Shown here: piece by piece, positions 35,278 to 43,266 of the stretch
Layout: each line of letters starts with the position of its first letter
Position numbering within the stretch: the stretch's first letter is position 1
Source of the DNA: a virus
Virus record (IMG/VR): IMGVR_UViG_3300010158_000027
Coordinates: 186,001-250,000 of that record
Strand: one strand, 5' to 3'
Length of the DNA stretch: 64,000 bases
Program-made: the position numbers and the translations under genes
The notes under the pieces: generated by a model
Databases searched by the model: none
What the model was told of the DNA's origin: nothing
What the model saw: only the letters and a program-made list of their open reading frames with translations

Positions 35278-35475
35278 ATGAAACATTTTGATGATTTAAA
35301 ATATATTGATTATGTGATTAGATTCACGAATCAACTTGATAGAACAAATGAATTAATGTTAGTTTGTTTGAACGTTATGAAAGATGAACCAACATTGACA
35401 ATACGTGAAGTGATTGAAAAATCATTATTTGGTTTAGATATAGAATTGAATGATTTATTAGTTGAAAAATCTTAA
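35278..35475 (+). CDS. small hypothetical protein, 65 aa
   Basis: Helical: HFDDLKYIDYVIRFTNQLDR, then IREVIEKSLFGLDIELNDLL. A truncated relative of its C-terminus (IREKSLFGLDIQLDNSLL) occurs at 37456. The recombination-site-like hairpin starts ~25 nt after the stop. Confidence 0.55.
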   Translation: MKHFDDLKYIDYVIRFTNQLDRTNELMLVCLNVMKDEPTLTIREVIEKSLFGLDIELNDLLVEKS

Positions 35476-35497
35476 TTTGGAACACAAAAGTAGTATT

Positions 35498-35595
35498 GCT
35501 CCTAACAGCTGGGTGTATGAGAAGGTTTGCTTAGATGAACTTTAAAATTACCACTAAACTTGATAGCAAACTTTCTTATACACCTTGTTAGCACC
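35498..35595. repeat. attC-like imperfect palindrome (copy 1)
   Basis: CCTAAC (35501-35506) ... GGTGTATGAGAAGGTTTGCT (35512-35531) pairs, with two G-U pairs, with AGCAAACTTTCTTATACACC (35565-35584), ending GTTAGCACC (35587-35595). The R''/R'-like boxes and unpaired bases resemble integron attC sites. Near-identical sequence recurs at 62681-62776. Confidence 0.55.
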
Positions 35596-35619
35596 AGTAC
35601 GGTGATTTTAATATAAAAC

Positions 35620-35650
35620 TTGATTAATTGGAAAATAAGTAGTATATTTG
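35620..35650 (+). promoter_or_regulatory. Bacteroidota-type promoter
   Basis: TTG at 35620-35622, 20 nt, TATATTTG at 35643-35650, before the ATG at 35665. This leader is copied at 62768-62831. Confidence 0.6.
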
Positions 35651-35664
35651 TAAAAAATAGAATT

Positions 35665-35817
35665 ATGGAAAATAAAATGGAGATTATTATTACAGATAAA
35701 GAAGGTGTTAGACAAGTATCTTCTTTTTCAGAAAACAAAATTAAACATATAACTGAAACCAATCAATGGGTAGATGTTATTAAAGAAATACTAAAACATA
35801 TAAATAATAATGACTGA
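35665..35817 (+). CDS. small hypothetical protein, 50 aa
   Basis: Start at 35665 after the promoter; a longer in-frame reading from 35620 would run through the promoter. MENKMEIIITDKEGVRQ..., helical C-terminus. Overlaps the next gene by 8 nt. Unknown function. Confidence 0.5.
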   Translation: MENKMEIIITDKEGVRQVSSFSENKIKHITETNQWVDVIKEILKHINNND

Positions 35818-36022
35818 TATTAATACTTTCATACCATCATTTGGTAATTTTATGAGTTATTGTAGTGAAAGTGATATTGAAAAAGATTTATTTAAAGAAA
35901 TTTTTTTTGAGTTTTTGGATAACCCAAAAAAATACAATAATTCAGAAATAATAAAAAAATATTTATCTGAAAAATTACCTATTAACTCATATATTCAATT
36001 AATCAATAAAATAAATTTATAA
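35810..36022 (+). CDS. small hypothetical protein, 70 aa
   Basis: Acidic, aromatic-rich helical protein (LFKEIFFEFLDNPKKYNN). Not recognised. Three nt before the next gene. Confidence 0.5.
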   Translation: MTDINTFIPSFGNFMSYCSESDIEKDLFKEIFFEFLDNPKKYNNSEIIKKYLSEKLPINSYIQLINKINL

Positions 36023-36025
36023 AAT

Positions 36026-36640
36026 ATGGAAAAAAAATTTAAAATACCAGAAAATGGGTTAATACCGTTTGCTGAACGTGGTCAAACTAAAATAAATACT
36101 GATGATTCTTTTGAGGCAGAACTTATTGATATCGATATTAAATGGATTGAAGATTGTTCAGATGAAGAAGTTGAAGAATTTAAAAATAAAGGGTTTGTTG
36201 AGAAAACAAACACCAATTACGATAAAAAGTTAGAAAAACTTAAATTAAAACTTCGTGATTCATTAAATAAATGTGATGTCAATTATGAAAAAAAACCTTA
36301 TTTTATTAAAAGTTTAAATTTACCATATAAAACGAAAAATGGTGATTATGAACCTAATATTTACAATCACCATTTTAATGATTTATCCTTTTGTAAGGAA
36401 ATAGTGGATGAGACTGATAGTAGAAATCCAGATGATTGGGTTTATTACCCCATTGGGATGTTTTTAAACCATAGAATATTTATGGATATTGAAAGTGAAT
36501 ATTCATACCAAGATATTATTAATTTTTTAGATTGGTTTGAAAATTACCTTAAATCTAACTACAAATTTGTTGGTGATAAAATTTTATTTGGTAATAAAAT
36601 AGTTAAAATTGAAGAAGTTTTTAAAGTATGTGTAAACTGA
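36026..36640 (+). CDS. hypothetical protein, 204 aa
   Basis: Acidic N-terminus (IPENGLIPFAERGQTK, IEDCSDEEVEEF), a Lys-rich helix (~70-85), then an aromatic domain (YEPNIYNHHFNDLSF, DDWVYYPIGMFLNHR). No catalytic signature. Part of the small-gene run following the copied promoter. Confidence 0.55.
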   Translation: MEKKFKIPENGLIPFAERGQTKINTDDSFEAELIDIDIKWIEDCSDEEVEEFKNKGFVEKTNTNYDKKLEKLKLKLRDSLNKCDVNYEKKPYFIKSLNLPYKTKNGDYEPNIYNHHFNDLSFCKEIVDETDSRNPDDWVYYPIGMFLNHRIFMDIESEYSYQDIINFLDWFENYLKSNYKFVGDKILFGNKIVKIEEVFKVCVN

Positions 36641-36644
36641 AATT

Positions 36645-37118
36645 ATGGAAAATATATTAAAAAGACTTGAATATAAAATATTTAAGGAATATGGAAAAAT
36701 AGTTGGTGTTGTAACCGATTATGTGTGGGATTACAAATCGTATCAGAAAGGTATTACTCAACTTGAACATAATGAAACACTCAATAAATTTGTCTTATAT
36801 TATATGAAAGAATTTAACTTAGATGTGGTTATAACATCTGGAGAAATTTGTACAATATTTGAAAATTTTGATAATTTTTATTTTATAGGTGAAAACGATG
36901 TATATAATTATCAAAGATATAAATCTGATATTAGTAAAGATTTTGAACCATTTTTTTTAATAAAAGAGGATGGTAATAATATTGGAGTTGTGATTAAAAC
37001 CAATTTTAGAATCAAATCACATCATATTATATTAACAAATACTGATGGTTCGAATTATAAAATAATTGATGTTTGGAAATTACCAAACATTAAACTAATT
37101 GAATGTTTTAAAAACTAA
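36645..37118 (+). CDS. hypothetical protein, 157 aa
   Basis: MENILKRLEYKIFKEYGKIVG opens a helix; the rest is strand-rich, Tyr/Phe/Asn-rich. Unrecognised. Four nt after the previous stop. Confidence 0.55.
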   Translation: MENILKRLEYKIFKEYGKIVGVVTDYVWDYKSYQKGITQLEHNETLNKFVLYYMKEFNLDVVITSGEICTIFENFDNFYFIGENDVYNYQRYKSDISKDFEPFFLIKEDGNNIGVVIKTNFRIKSHHIILTNTDGSNYKIIDVWKLPNIKLIECFKN

Positions 37119-37123
37119 AAAAA

Positions 37124-37459
37124 ATGGAAAAAGAAAATTTAAAAAATGGGGTGTACCTCATAAAAGCGGATAGTAAAGATTATAAATTAACAGAAGAACG
37201 TGAAAGTAAAATAAATTCACTTGAAATTAGTGGTGAACATAAAGAGTTTTTCAAAAACATCTTCAAAGAAGAACCAACACCAAAACCATCTGATTTATTA
37301 GTTGAACTTGTTGGTCAAAATCCATTTTTAAAAATAAAATCTGTAAAGAATGTTGACACTGGTGAAGATATAACTGAAAGATTTACTAGTAAAGATGTTG
37401 ATGATGTTAATTGTTTATGGACATTAACTAAAAATTTAAAATGGGTTGACAATTTATGA
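37124..37459 (+). CDS. hypothetical protein, 111 aa
   Basis: Mixed charge, ending ERFTSKDVDDVNCLWTLTKN. KNGVYLIKADSKDYKLTEER suggests a small beta-rich fold. Its TGA overlaps the next ATG (ATGA). Confidence 0.5.
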   Translation: MEKENLKNGVYLIKADSKDYKLTEERESKINSLEISGEHKEFFKNIFKEEPTPKPSDLLVELVGQNPFLKIKSVKNVDTGEDITERFTSKDVDDVNCLWTLTKNLKWVDNL

Positions 37460-37533
37460 GAACGGAAACAGAAATTAGAGAAAAATCGTTGTTTGGTTTA
37501 GATATACAATTAGATAATTCATTACTAAATTAA
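37456..37533 (+). pseudogene. 25-aa remnant related to the 35278 gene
   Basis: IREKSLFGLDIQLDNSLL corresponds to the C-terminal IREVIEKSLFGLDIELNDLL of the protein at 35278, with a 3-residue deletion. Only 25 codons remain after an ATG. It is either a degenerate partial duplicate or a minimal functional relic. Confidence 0.5.
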
Positions 37534-37544
37534 AAAAAAAAGAA

Positions 37545-38396
37545 ATGATAGAAACAGGAAAAATAATAAATGGGGATTGTGTTGAAGTGATGAAAACATT
37601 ACCTGAGGGGTCGGTTGATCTAGTTGTGACATCGCCCCCATACGGTGTTGGTATCGCTTACGACACTCATGATGATGATGTTGAGTTTGAAGAGTATAAA
37701 GTATTTGCAAGAAACTGGTTAACAGAAGCATACAACGTACTAAAAGATGATGGGCGTATTGCATTGAACATTCCGTATGAAACCAATCGTCAGAAAAAGG
37801 GGGGACGTATCTTTTTTGTTTCTGAGATGTATCAGATCATGAAAGAGATTGGTTTTGGGTTTTTTGGTATCGTTGATTTGGAGGAACAATCACCACATAG
37901 ATCTAAAACGACAGCTTGGGGATCGTGGATGAGTCCTAGCTCGCCCTATATTTATAACCCGAAGGAGTGTGTAATATTGGCATACAAAAAACTACACATT
38001 AAAAAGGTTAAAGGGGAACCACAATGGAAGGGTACACCAACTGACATTGAGCAGGAGGACGGAACCATAAAAAAGAAAGTTGTGTATGAAGAAACGGATA
38101 AGAAAGAATTTATGGAACTTGTTTTTGGTCAGTGGAATTACTTTGCTGATACTAAATCACTCACCAAGGCGACATTCTCGATGGACATACCGACGAAAGC
38201 AATCAAAATATTGTCCTACAAAAACGATATAATTTTGGACCCATTTGCTGGAAGCGGAACTAGTTTGGTGGCTGCCGAAATCTTAGGGAGACGATGGTTG
38301 GGCATTGAGTTATCACCAAATTATGCTGAAGTGGCAAAAACTCGAGTTGAGTATTTTAAAAATTTACAAACAGTAGTTGAAGAAATCCAAGAGTAA
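37545..38396 (+). CDS. beta-class DNA methyltransferase (N4-cytosine or N6-adenine)
   Basis: 283 residues. IINGDCVEVMKTLPEGSVDL, motif IV TSPPYG (~28-33) near the N-terminus, and motif I DPFAGSGT (~229-236) near the C-terminus: the beta-class order. TSPPY is most common in N4-cytosine enzymes, but N6-adenine enzymes also use it. Third modification enzyme in the window (others at 12615 and 25814). Start 11 nt after the remnant. Confidence 0.82.
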   Translation: MIETGKIINGDCVEVMKTLPEGSVDLVVTSPPYGVGIAYDTHDDDVEFEEYKVFARNWLTEAYNVLKDDGRIALNIPYETNRQKKGGRIFFVSEMYQIMKEIGFGFFGIVDLEEQSPHRSKTTAWGSWMSPSSPYIYNPKECVILAYKKLHIKKVKGEPQWKGTPTDIEQEDGTIKKKVVYEETDKKEFMELVFGQWNYFADTKSLTKATFSMDIPTKAIKILSYKNDIILDPFAGSGTSLVAAEILGRRWLGIELSPNYAEVAKTRVEYFKNLQTVVEEIQE

Positions 38397-38420
38397 TCTT
38401 GGTTTTTTTGTTTTTAATGG

Positions 38421-38428
38421 TATTTATA
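38421..38428 (+). promoter_or_regulatory. TATTTATA late-promoter-like box
   Basis: TATTTATA exactly 4 nt before the ATG at 38433. Confidence 0.45.
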
Positions 38429-38432
38429 TGGT

Positions 38433-39851
38433 ATGAAGATAATTATAACTGAAAGCCAATACAAACAACTTATCAAAGAGTCTGGAATAAGAGACATAGG
38501 TAAGATTAGAGATAGATATAAAAAAGCTAAAATATATTTCCATCAAGATTTGGATGGTGTTACAACAGCTATCGCTATGAAAGCTTATTTGGAGAATCAA
38601 GGTATCAAAGTTGTTGATGCTGAAATTATCCAATACGGAGATAAGGAATGGTCGATAAAGAAACCGGACGCTAGTGGTGATGTAATGCCTGTATTGGTGG
38701 ATTTTGCTCACGGTAAACCAATGTTTGTTATTCATACTGATCACCACGATAGCCAAGCTGGTGTTGAATCAGGAACGTCAACAAGTTTTAAAAGTTCAAG
38801 ATCAAACGTTGAAACAATTTCGCAAAGTATATCACCAAAAGAATTATTTCCGAATGATGATATTATATTAATTTCAACTGTGGATTCTGCAAACTACGCA
38901 GTTCAAAACATTAGCCCTGAACAGGTAATGTCTTACTTATTTAAATTTGATAAAGATTCATCATTAAAAAGAAATAAAATGTTAATGGGGTTAGTAACAA
39001 ACAAATTGTTATTAGCATTTAAAAACAAACCAGGGTTCTTAGAAACGTTGGTATTGGATTGTACCCCATCATTATTAAACATATTGTTAAGAATCAAACA
39101 GATTGTCCAAGAAAAAGGATATGCTGACATTCCACAATTAGAAAAGAACAAAGAAGATTATGTATCTTCAATGAAGAGTCATAAAAACGTTGAAATGGTT
39201 GGAAATATTATCAAACAATATGGAGGGGGTTCTATGTTCAAACCGGGTTCATACGACAGATATACCCCATTCAGAAACAATCCTGAAGCTGACTTTATAG
39301 TTCTTGCTTGGCCGATGGGATTGGTACAAGCGTCTTGTAATCCATTTAAAGAAAGTAGAGCATTGAAAGGTGTTAACTTAGGTGAGATTAAAGATGAGGT
39401 ATTAAGTAGATGGGAATCACAATTAAAATCGAAAGAAATCCCCTTATCAACAATTAAATGGGTGTCTGAAAGTGGTATGAATTCTGAGTCAGTTGGATTT
39501 ACATTTAAAGACTTTGTTGCGTTATATGGTGAAAAATTTAAACAAATGGGTAATGGACAGAAATTACTTGATATATTAGGTAATATAATGACTAAACCAT
39601 TTAAATCATTATCACCAAAACAAATAGAGTTAATGGATAAAATAACTATTAATGCTTGGGATTTGATACAATCTAACAGTGGGGGACACAAATGTATTAC
39701 AAACATTTCAGGACTTAATTATTTAGGTCGACCGTCAAGACCTGGTAAAAATGATAAAGCGGAAGGTGAGGATTCTGCATCGGTTAAGTTTACTAAGATG
39801 ATACAAGATCAATTTGTTAAAGTATTACAAGATAAAATAAATAACCAATAA
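38433..39851 (+). CDS. DHH-family phosphoesterase with targeting-type N-terminus
   Basis: 472 residues. N-terminal peptide MKIIITESQYKQLIKE ends in I-K-E. Directly after it come DHH motifs: FHQDLDGVTTA (~36-46), MPVLVDFAHG (~86) and VIHTDHHDSQ (~99-108). The DHH superfamily includes RecJ and nanoRNases, which hydrolyse phosphodiesters using Mn. The C-terminal ~300 residues have no recognised DHHA1 motif. A TATTTATA box 4 nt upstream suggests late expression, so a virion-packaged nuclease or phosphodiesterase is likely. Confidence 0.72.
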   Translation: MKIIITESQYKQLIKESGIRDIGKIRDRYKKAKIYFHQDLDGVTTAIAMKAYLENQGIKVVDAEIIQYGDKEWSIKKPDASGDVMPVLVDFAHGKPMFVIHTDHHDSQAGVESGTSTSFKSSRSNVETISQSISPKELFPNDDIILISTVDSANYAVQNISPEQVMSYLFKFDKDSSLKRNKMLMGLVTNKLLLAFKNKPGFLETLVLDCTPSLLNILLRIKQIVQEKGYADIPQLEKNKEDYVSSMKSHKNVEMVGNIIKQYGGGSMFKPGSYDRYTPFRNNPEADFIVLAWPMGLVQASCNPFKESRALKGVNLGEIKDEVLSRWESQLKSKEIPLSTIKWVSESGMNSESVGFTFKDFVALYGEKFKQMGNGQKLLDILGNIMTKPFKSLSPKQIELMDKITINAWDLIQSNSGGHKCITNISGLNYLGRPSRPGKNDKAEGEDSASVKFTKMIQDQFVKVLQDKINNQ

Positions 39852-39868
39852 TTTGGTGGACATAAATG

Positions 39869-39901
39869 AATGGTTTACTATATTTATAGTAAACCATTTT
39901 T
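39869..39901 (+). terminator. strong terminator hairpin carrying TATTTATA
   Basis: AATGGTTTACTA (39869-39880) and TAGTAAACCATT (39887-39898) form a perfect 12-bp stem followed by TTTT. The loop region reads TATTTATA (39881-39888), the late-promoter-like box, 14 nt before the ATG of the next gene. Confidence 0.75.
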
Positions 39902-39902
39902 T

Positions 39903-41357
39903 ATGCTTTTAACTAACGAGATTAAGATTAGGATCACTGGTAATGTGGGTGATTATTATAGAAAAAATAACATTGATGTTAAGTTTAATGAATATAATGA
40001 TTTGCCAATTGAGTTGGTTAATCCCCAAAGTCATTTAATTGTTGATGCGGTTTGTGATGTGTGTGGTAAAGAAGTAAAAATTCAATATAGAAGATATAAT
40101 CAATCGGTTAATAAAGGTGGGTATTACACTTGTTCTGCTAAGTGTGGTAAAAACAAAATGGAGGAAACTTTTTTAAAGAAATACGGTTCTAAAAGTATAT
40201 TTAAAACGGATGACTTTAAAGAGAAAAGTAAACAAAGTAATTTATTGAAATGGGGTTCTGAGCATTTTAGACAAAGTGAAAAATGGAAAAATGAAAGAGG
40301 GTTAGTTGAACAACAAAAAAGAAAAGACACTGTGTTTAATCAATTTTTAGTTGAAAACCCAAAAGTTATTGGTCAAGATGAAAACCATTTTATTATTAAA
40401 TGTGGTGTTCATGGGGAATCTAAAATACCTAAAAATTTATATTCTAATAGAAAGATTTGTAAAACTGAGTTTTGTTGTGAATGTAATCCAATTGATGGTA
40501 ATATATCAGGGAAAGAGATTTTGTTATACAAATTAATCGGTGAATTATATGATGGAGAGATTATTCAATCGTATAAAATAAATCGTAAAGAAATTGATGT
40601 TTATTTACCTGAATTAAAGATAGGGTTTGAATTTAATGGTTTAAGATGGCATTCTGAATTATTTGTTGATAATGATTATCATATTAAAAAGACCACATTG
40701 TGCCGTGAGAATAATGTTAGATTAATACATGTTTTTGAAGATGACTTTGATTTTAAAATTGATATTGTAAAATCGATTATTGGTAACATTTTAAAAACAT
40801 CTAACAAAATTTATGGTAGGAAAACAAATATTAGGGTAATCAAGGATAAAGAAATTGTTAAAGATTTTTTAAATAAAAATCACTTACAGGGGTTTGTTAA
40901 TACGAATATGAATTATGGGTTATATTATAATGATGAACTGATATCATTAATGACTTTTATGAAAACAAGAAAGGTATTGAACAAATCACATAAAGATGGT
41001 GAATATGAATTAGTTAGATTTTGTAATAAAATTGGTACCTCAGTTGTGGGTGGAGCTTCTAAATTGTTTAAACAATTCATTAAAGATTATAACCCAAGTA
41101 GCGTTTTATCTTATTGTGATATATCTTGGGCTAATGGTGATTTATATAAAAATCTTGGTTTTGAATTAATTGGGGTAAGTAAACCAAATTATTATTATGT
41201 TATTAATGGTAAGCGGGAAAATAGGATTAATTACCAAAAACATAAATTGGTTAAAAAGGGACATGATGTGAATTTGACTGAAGTGGAAATTATGTATGGG
41301 TTGGGTTATTATAGAATATTTAATTGCGGAAATGAGAAATATCTATATCTGAACTAA
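39903..41357 (+). CDS. homing endonuclease-like protein (EDxHD/Vsr-type)
   Basis: 484 residues from 39903; the upstream in-frame ATG-like start lies in the terminator. N-terminal zinc module (CDVCGK ... CSAKCG). Catalytic region: KEIDVYLPELKIGFEFNGLRW followed by HSE, and YHIKKTTLCRENN then HVFEDDFD. This matches the Vsr-like EDxHD family of phage homing endonucleases. The C-terminal domain (HLQGFVN, VRFCNKIGTSVVGGASKL) is the usual accompanying domain. Selfish, free-standing gene after a terminator. Confidence 0.8.
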   Translation: MLLTNEIKIRITGNVGDYYRKNNIDVKFNEYNDLPIELVNPQSHLIVDAVCDVCGKEVKIQYRRYNQSVNKGGYYTCSAKCGKNKMEETFLKKYGSKSIFKTDDFKEKSKQSNLLKWGSEHFRQSEKWKNERGLVEQQKRKDTVFNQFLVENPKVIGQDENHFIIKCGVHGESKIPKNLYSNRKICKTEFCCECNPIDGNISGKEILLYKLIGELYDGEIIQSYKINRKEIDVYLPELKIGFEFNGLRWHSELFVDNDYHIKKTTLCRENNVRLIHVFEDDFDFKIDIVKSIIGNILKTSNKIYGRKTNIRVIKDKEIVKDFLNKNHLQGFVNTNMNYGLYYNDELISLMTFMKTRKVLNKSHKDGEYELVRFCNKIGTSVVGGASKLFKQFIKDYNPSSVLSYCDISWANGDLYKNLGFELIGVSKPNYYYVINGKRENRINYQKHKLVKKGHDVNLTEVEIMYGLGYYRIFNCGNEKYLYLN

Positions 41358-41439
41358 ATCCCCAATTTTAAATCCATACTTTTTACTTGTACTATAACCT
41401 CAAGGACGAATTCGTTAGAGTATTAAATTCTAAAATTGA

Positions 41440-41796
41440 TTAATATAGGGACGTCTTTACACTGTCCCCCACTTTAATTCCTAGTGAATCACAGGTACCA
41501 CCAACAACCTCCAACACTTGATCACCAACTCCAGCGTAGGATTCACATGACGATTCATCATGACATGGTGGACAGTCACTATGAATGGATGTAATGGTAT
41601 CACCATTTATGAATATAATATCTAATGGAGTTATACAATCGTACATCCAAAAACTTTGATCACCATTGTTTGGTAACATAAAAAACATGCCGTTAAAATT
41701 CATATCGAAGGTTTTGTTTTGCATCCCTTCACGTATTGTTTTTGGTGTTGCACAAAGCCTACATTTGAATGTGTTTTCATTTATAATAATATTCAT
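41440..41796 (-). CDS. DUF192 family protein
   Basis: 118 residues. DUF192 signatures: GMFFMLPNNGDQSFWMYDCI, TPLDIIFINGD, YAGVGDQVLEVVGGTCDSLGI (read in three short blocks), KVGDSVK. DUF192 proteins are small beta-barrels, often secreted in bacteria; here there is no signal peptide. The coding-strand TATTTATA lies 4 nt before its ATG. Confidence 0.8.
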   Translation of the reverse strand: MNIIINENTFKCRLCATPKTIREGMQNKTFDMNFNGMFFMLPNNGDQSFWMYDCITPLDIIFINGDTITSIHSDCPPCHDESSCESYAGVGDQVLEVVGGTCDSLGIKVGDSVKTSLY

Positions 41797-41800
41797 ATAA

Positions 41801-41808
41801 TATAAATA
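41801..41808 (-). promoter_or_regulatory. TATTTATA late-promoter-like box (minus strand)
   Basis: TATAAATA on the plus strand, TATTTATA on the coding strand, 4 nt before the DUF192 ATG. Confidence 0.45.
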
Positions 41809-41947
41809 CCATTAAATCAGGTAATGGGTACTAAATTTAGGATATCTGATGGAAATATTGAAGTTTTTATAAGAAACTTTGGCTTTTGGTGTTTTTAGAC
41901 GTATTTATTATTACTTCCGTAAAATATTCATTTTTTTTATTTAAACG

Positions 41948-41979
41948 TTTGACAAAACAATTTAATAGCGTTAGATTTG
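41948..41979 (+). promoter_or_regulatory. Bacteroidota-type promoter
   Basis: TTTG (41948-41951), 20 nt, TAGATTTG (41972-41979). Followed by the hairpin TTAGGAAACGTCCTAA. Confidence 0.75.
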
Positions 41980-41987
41980 TAAAACAA

Positions 41988-42003
41988 TTAGGAAACGTCC
42001 TAA
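41988..42003 (+). promoter_or_regulatory. leader hairpin with GGAAACGTCC core (copy A)
   Basis: TTAGGA-AACG-TCCTAA, perfect 6-bp stem. Copy B at 42243-42258 has compensatory changes. Confidence 0.6.
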
Positions 42004-42040
42004 TAAATAAATCGAATTATTAAATTTAAACGATTAAAAT

Positions 42041-42187
42041 ATGAGTGAAGAAATTGAAGTTGTTGAGAGCAAAATGTTCTACTACTACGGACCTAACGGA
42101 GAAAAACTTTACACACCTAACAGCGAGTTCGCCGCTGCTCAGGCTAGTAAATACGAGACTCACGATGTCTACGCAGAAAAAGCTTAA
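42041..42187 (+). CDS. small abundant-type protein, 48 aa
   Basis: MSEEIEVVESKMFYYYGPNG..., ending HDVYAEKA. Codons are richer in C/G-ending forms (TTC, TAC, GAG, GCC) than in neighbouring genes, as in highly expressed genes. It has a consensus promoter and its own hairpin leader. Tyr-rich, no known motif. Lies just upstream of the large RNA locus. Confidence 0.6.
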   Translation: MSEEIEVVESKMFYYYGPNGEKLYTPNSEFAAAQASKYETHDVYAEKA

Positions 42188-42202
42188 AAATGTCCACAAG
42201 GA

Positions 42203-42234
42203 CTTGTCTAATTGAAAAAAAAGACTTAACATTG
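42203..42234 (+). promoter_or_regulatory. promoter for the large RNA locus
   Basis: CTTG (42203-42206), 20 nt, TAACATTG (42227-42234), one mismatch from TAnnTTTG. It is followed by TTGTAAAACAA and the copy B hairpin, as at 41979. Confidence 0.55.
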
Positions 42235-42242
42235 TAAAACAA

Positions 42243-42258
42243 ATCGGAAACGTCCGAT
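42243..42258 (+). promoter_or_regulatory. leader hairpin with GGAAACGTCC core (copy B)
   Basis: ATCGGA-AACG-TCCGAT, perfect 6-bp stem. Same core and tetraloop as copy A; outer base pairs differ on both arms together. Confidence 0.6.
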
Positions 42259-43175
42259 AACGTTCTTTGAAATTCTAAAACCGACCGAAACAGTCACCAC
42301 AGTTAAAAAAAGTGAATATAACACCTCCCTTTCTTTAAACGTGAAACTAAATTAAGTCATTGGGCCGTGTATGGTCCATTAAAATAAACCACGAAAGTGG
42401 GATAAAGTGAATTTGCGAGTGTTAGTAGATTTGCGTCTTGGGAAACTGAGGTCGAGTACACAAGTGGGATATCATCCGACCTTTAGTATTGAGGGCGACG
42501 CTTTAGGGAAAGTGGTTGGATGGAACGGCAATGTGGATTGTCAGTCTGAGGAGGGAACTCCAATAAGAATAACCCATAGGTATCAAGCGAAAAATATAAA
42601 TTCCAAATATATAATTGCGGATACCATTATAAAAGGGGACTTAAAACCGAAAGGTAAGATAAAGAACGAGTGGTGTCGCTATTATCCCTATCAAAGATCT
42701 ACCAAGATCTTGATATGAAGTAATCTTAAAATATGGAAATGGGGACATTTCACGAGGTAGTCAGGTATTCTGTTTTTCAAAAGAAAATGGATCCTAAACG
42801 GACCGCTACTTTGATTCATCCACAACACACAACTTATTACTAAATTAAGTAAAATTAACTAAAAATAAGCAAAAGTGTTCGTTACGATATGACGGAAGTT
42901 ACCCACCTATTCACTGGCTGTCAGTGGAACGTGATAACCGCAAGTTTGACCGTATTTTTATGAAAAATCTCTAGGACGTCGAAATCCGAATCAGGACGCA
43001 ATCTTGATGAGACAGGAGTAGTAAGAGAGTAGTTGTATCGTCAAGGAGTGATTGGTCTAACCAATCGGTAATGAGTGTTACAGGACAAAATCCTGTGGAT
43101 AAGAGTAGAATACATAATGACTCAAAAGACACTTAATAAAAACTATAATCTCAGGTTTTTTTTAATATTCAAATA

Positions 43176-43250
43176 TAGCAGGGGGGAGGTAAGGTATTTC
43201 ATTGGTCTCATAAGCCAACTCAAGCTGGTTCGATTCCGGTCCGATGCTAC
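43176..43250 (+). tRNA. tRNA-Met(CAT)-like
   Basis: Anticodon arm TTGGT-CTCATAA-GCCAA is perfect, with anticodon CAT at 43209-43211. The T arm is GCTGG-TTCGATT-CCGGT, with a normal 5-nt variable loop between. The acceptor pairs only as TAGCA/TGCTA and the D arm is short, so the gene is somewhat degenerate. Could charge as Met, or Ile if modified. Confidence 0.55.
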
Positions 43251-43266
43251 AATATAATTAAACTCT

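Noticed and set aside
42407-42718. 103-codon open frame starting with GTG inside the large RNA locus
   Set aside because: Begins with GTG, no promoter or leader at the right place, Arg/Trp composition unlike neighbours and no recognisable family; helices run through it. Kept as part of the RNA candidate.
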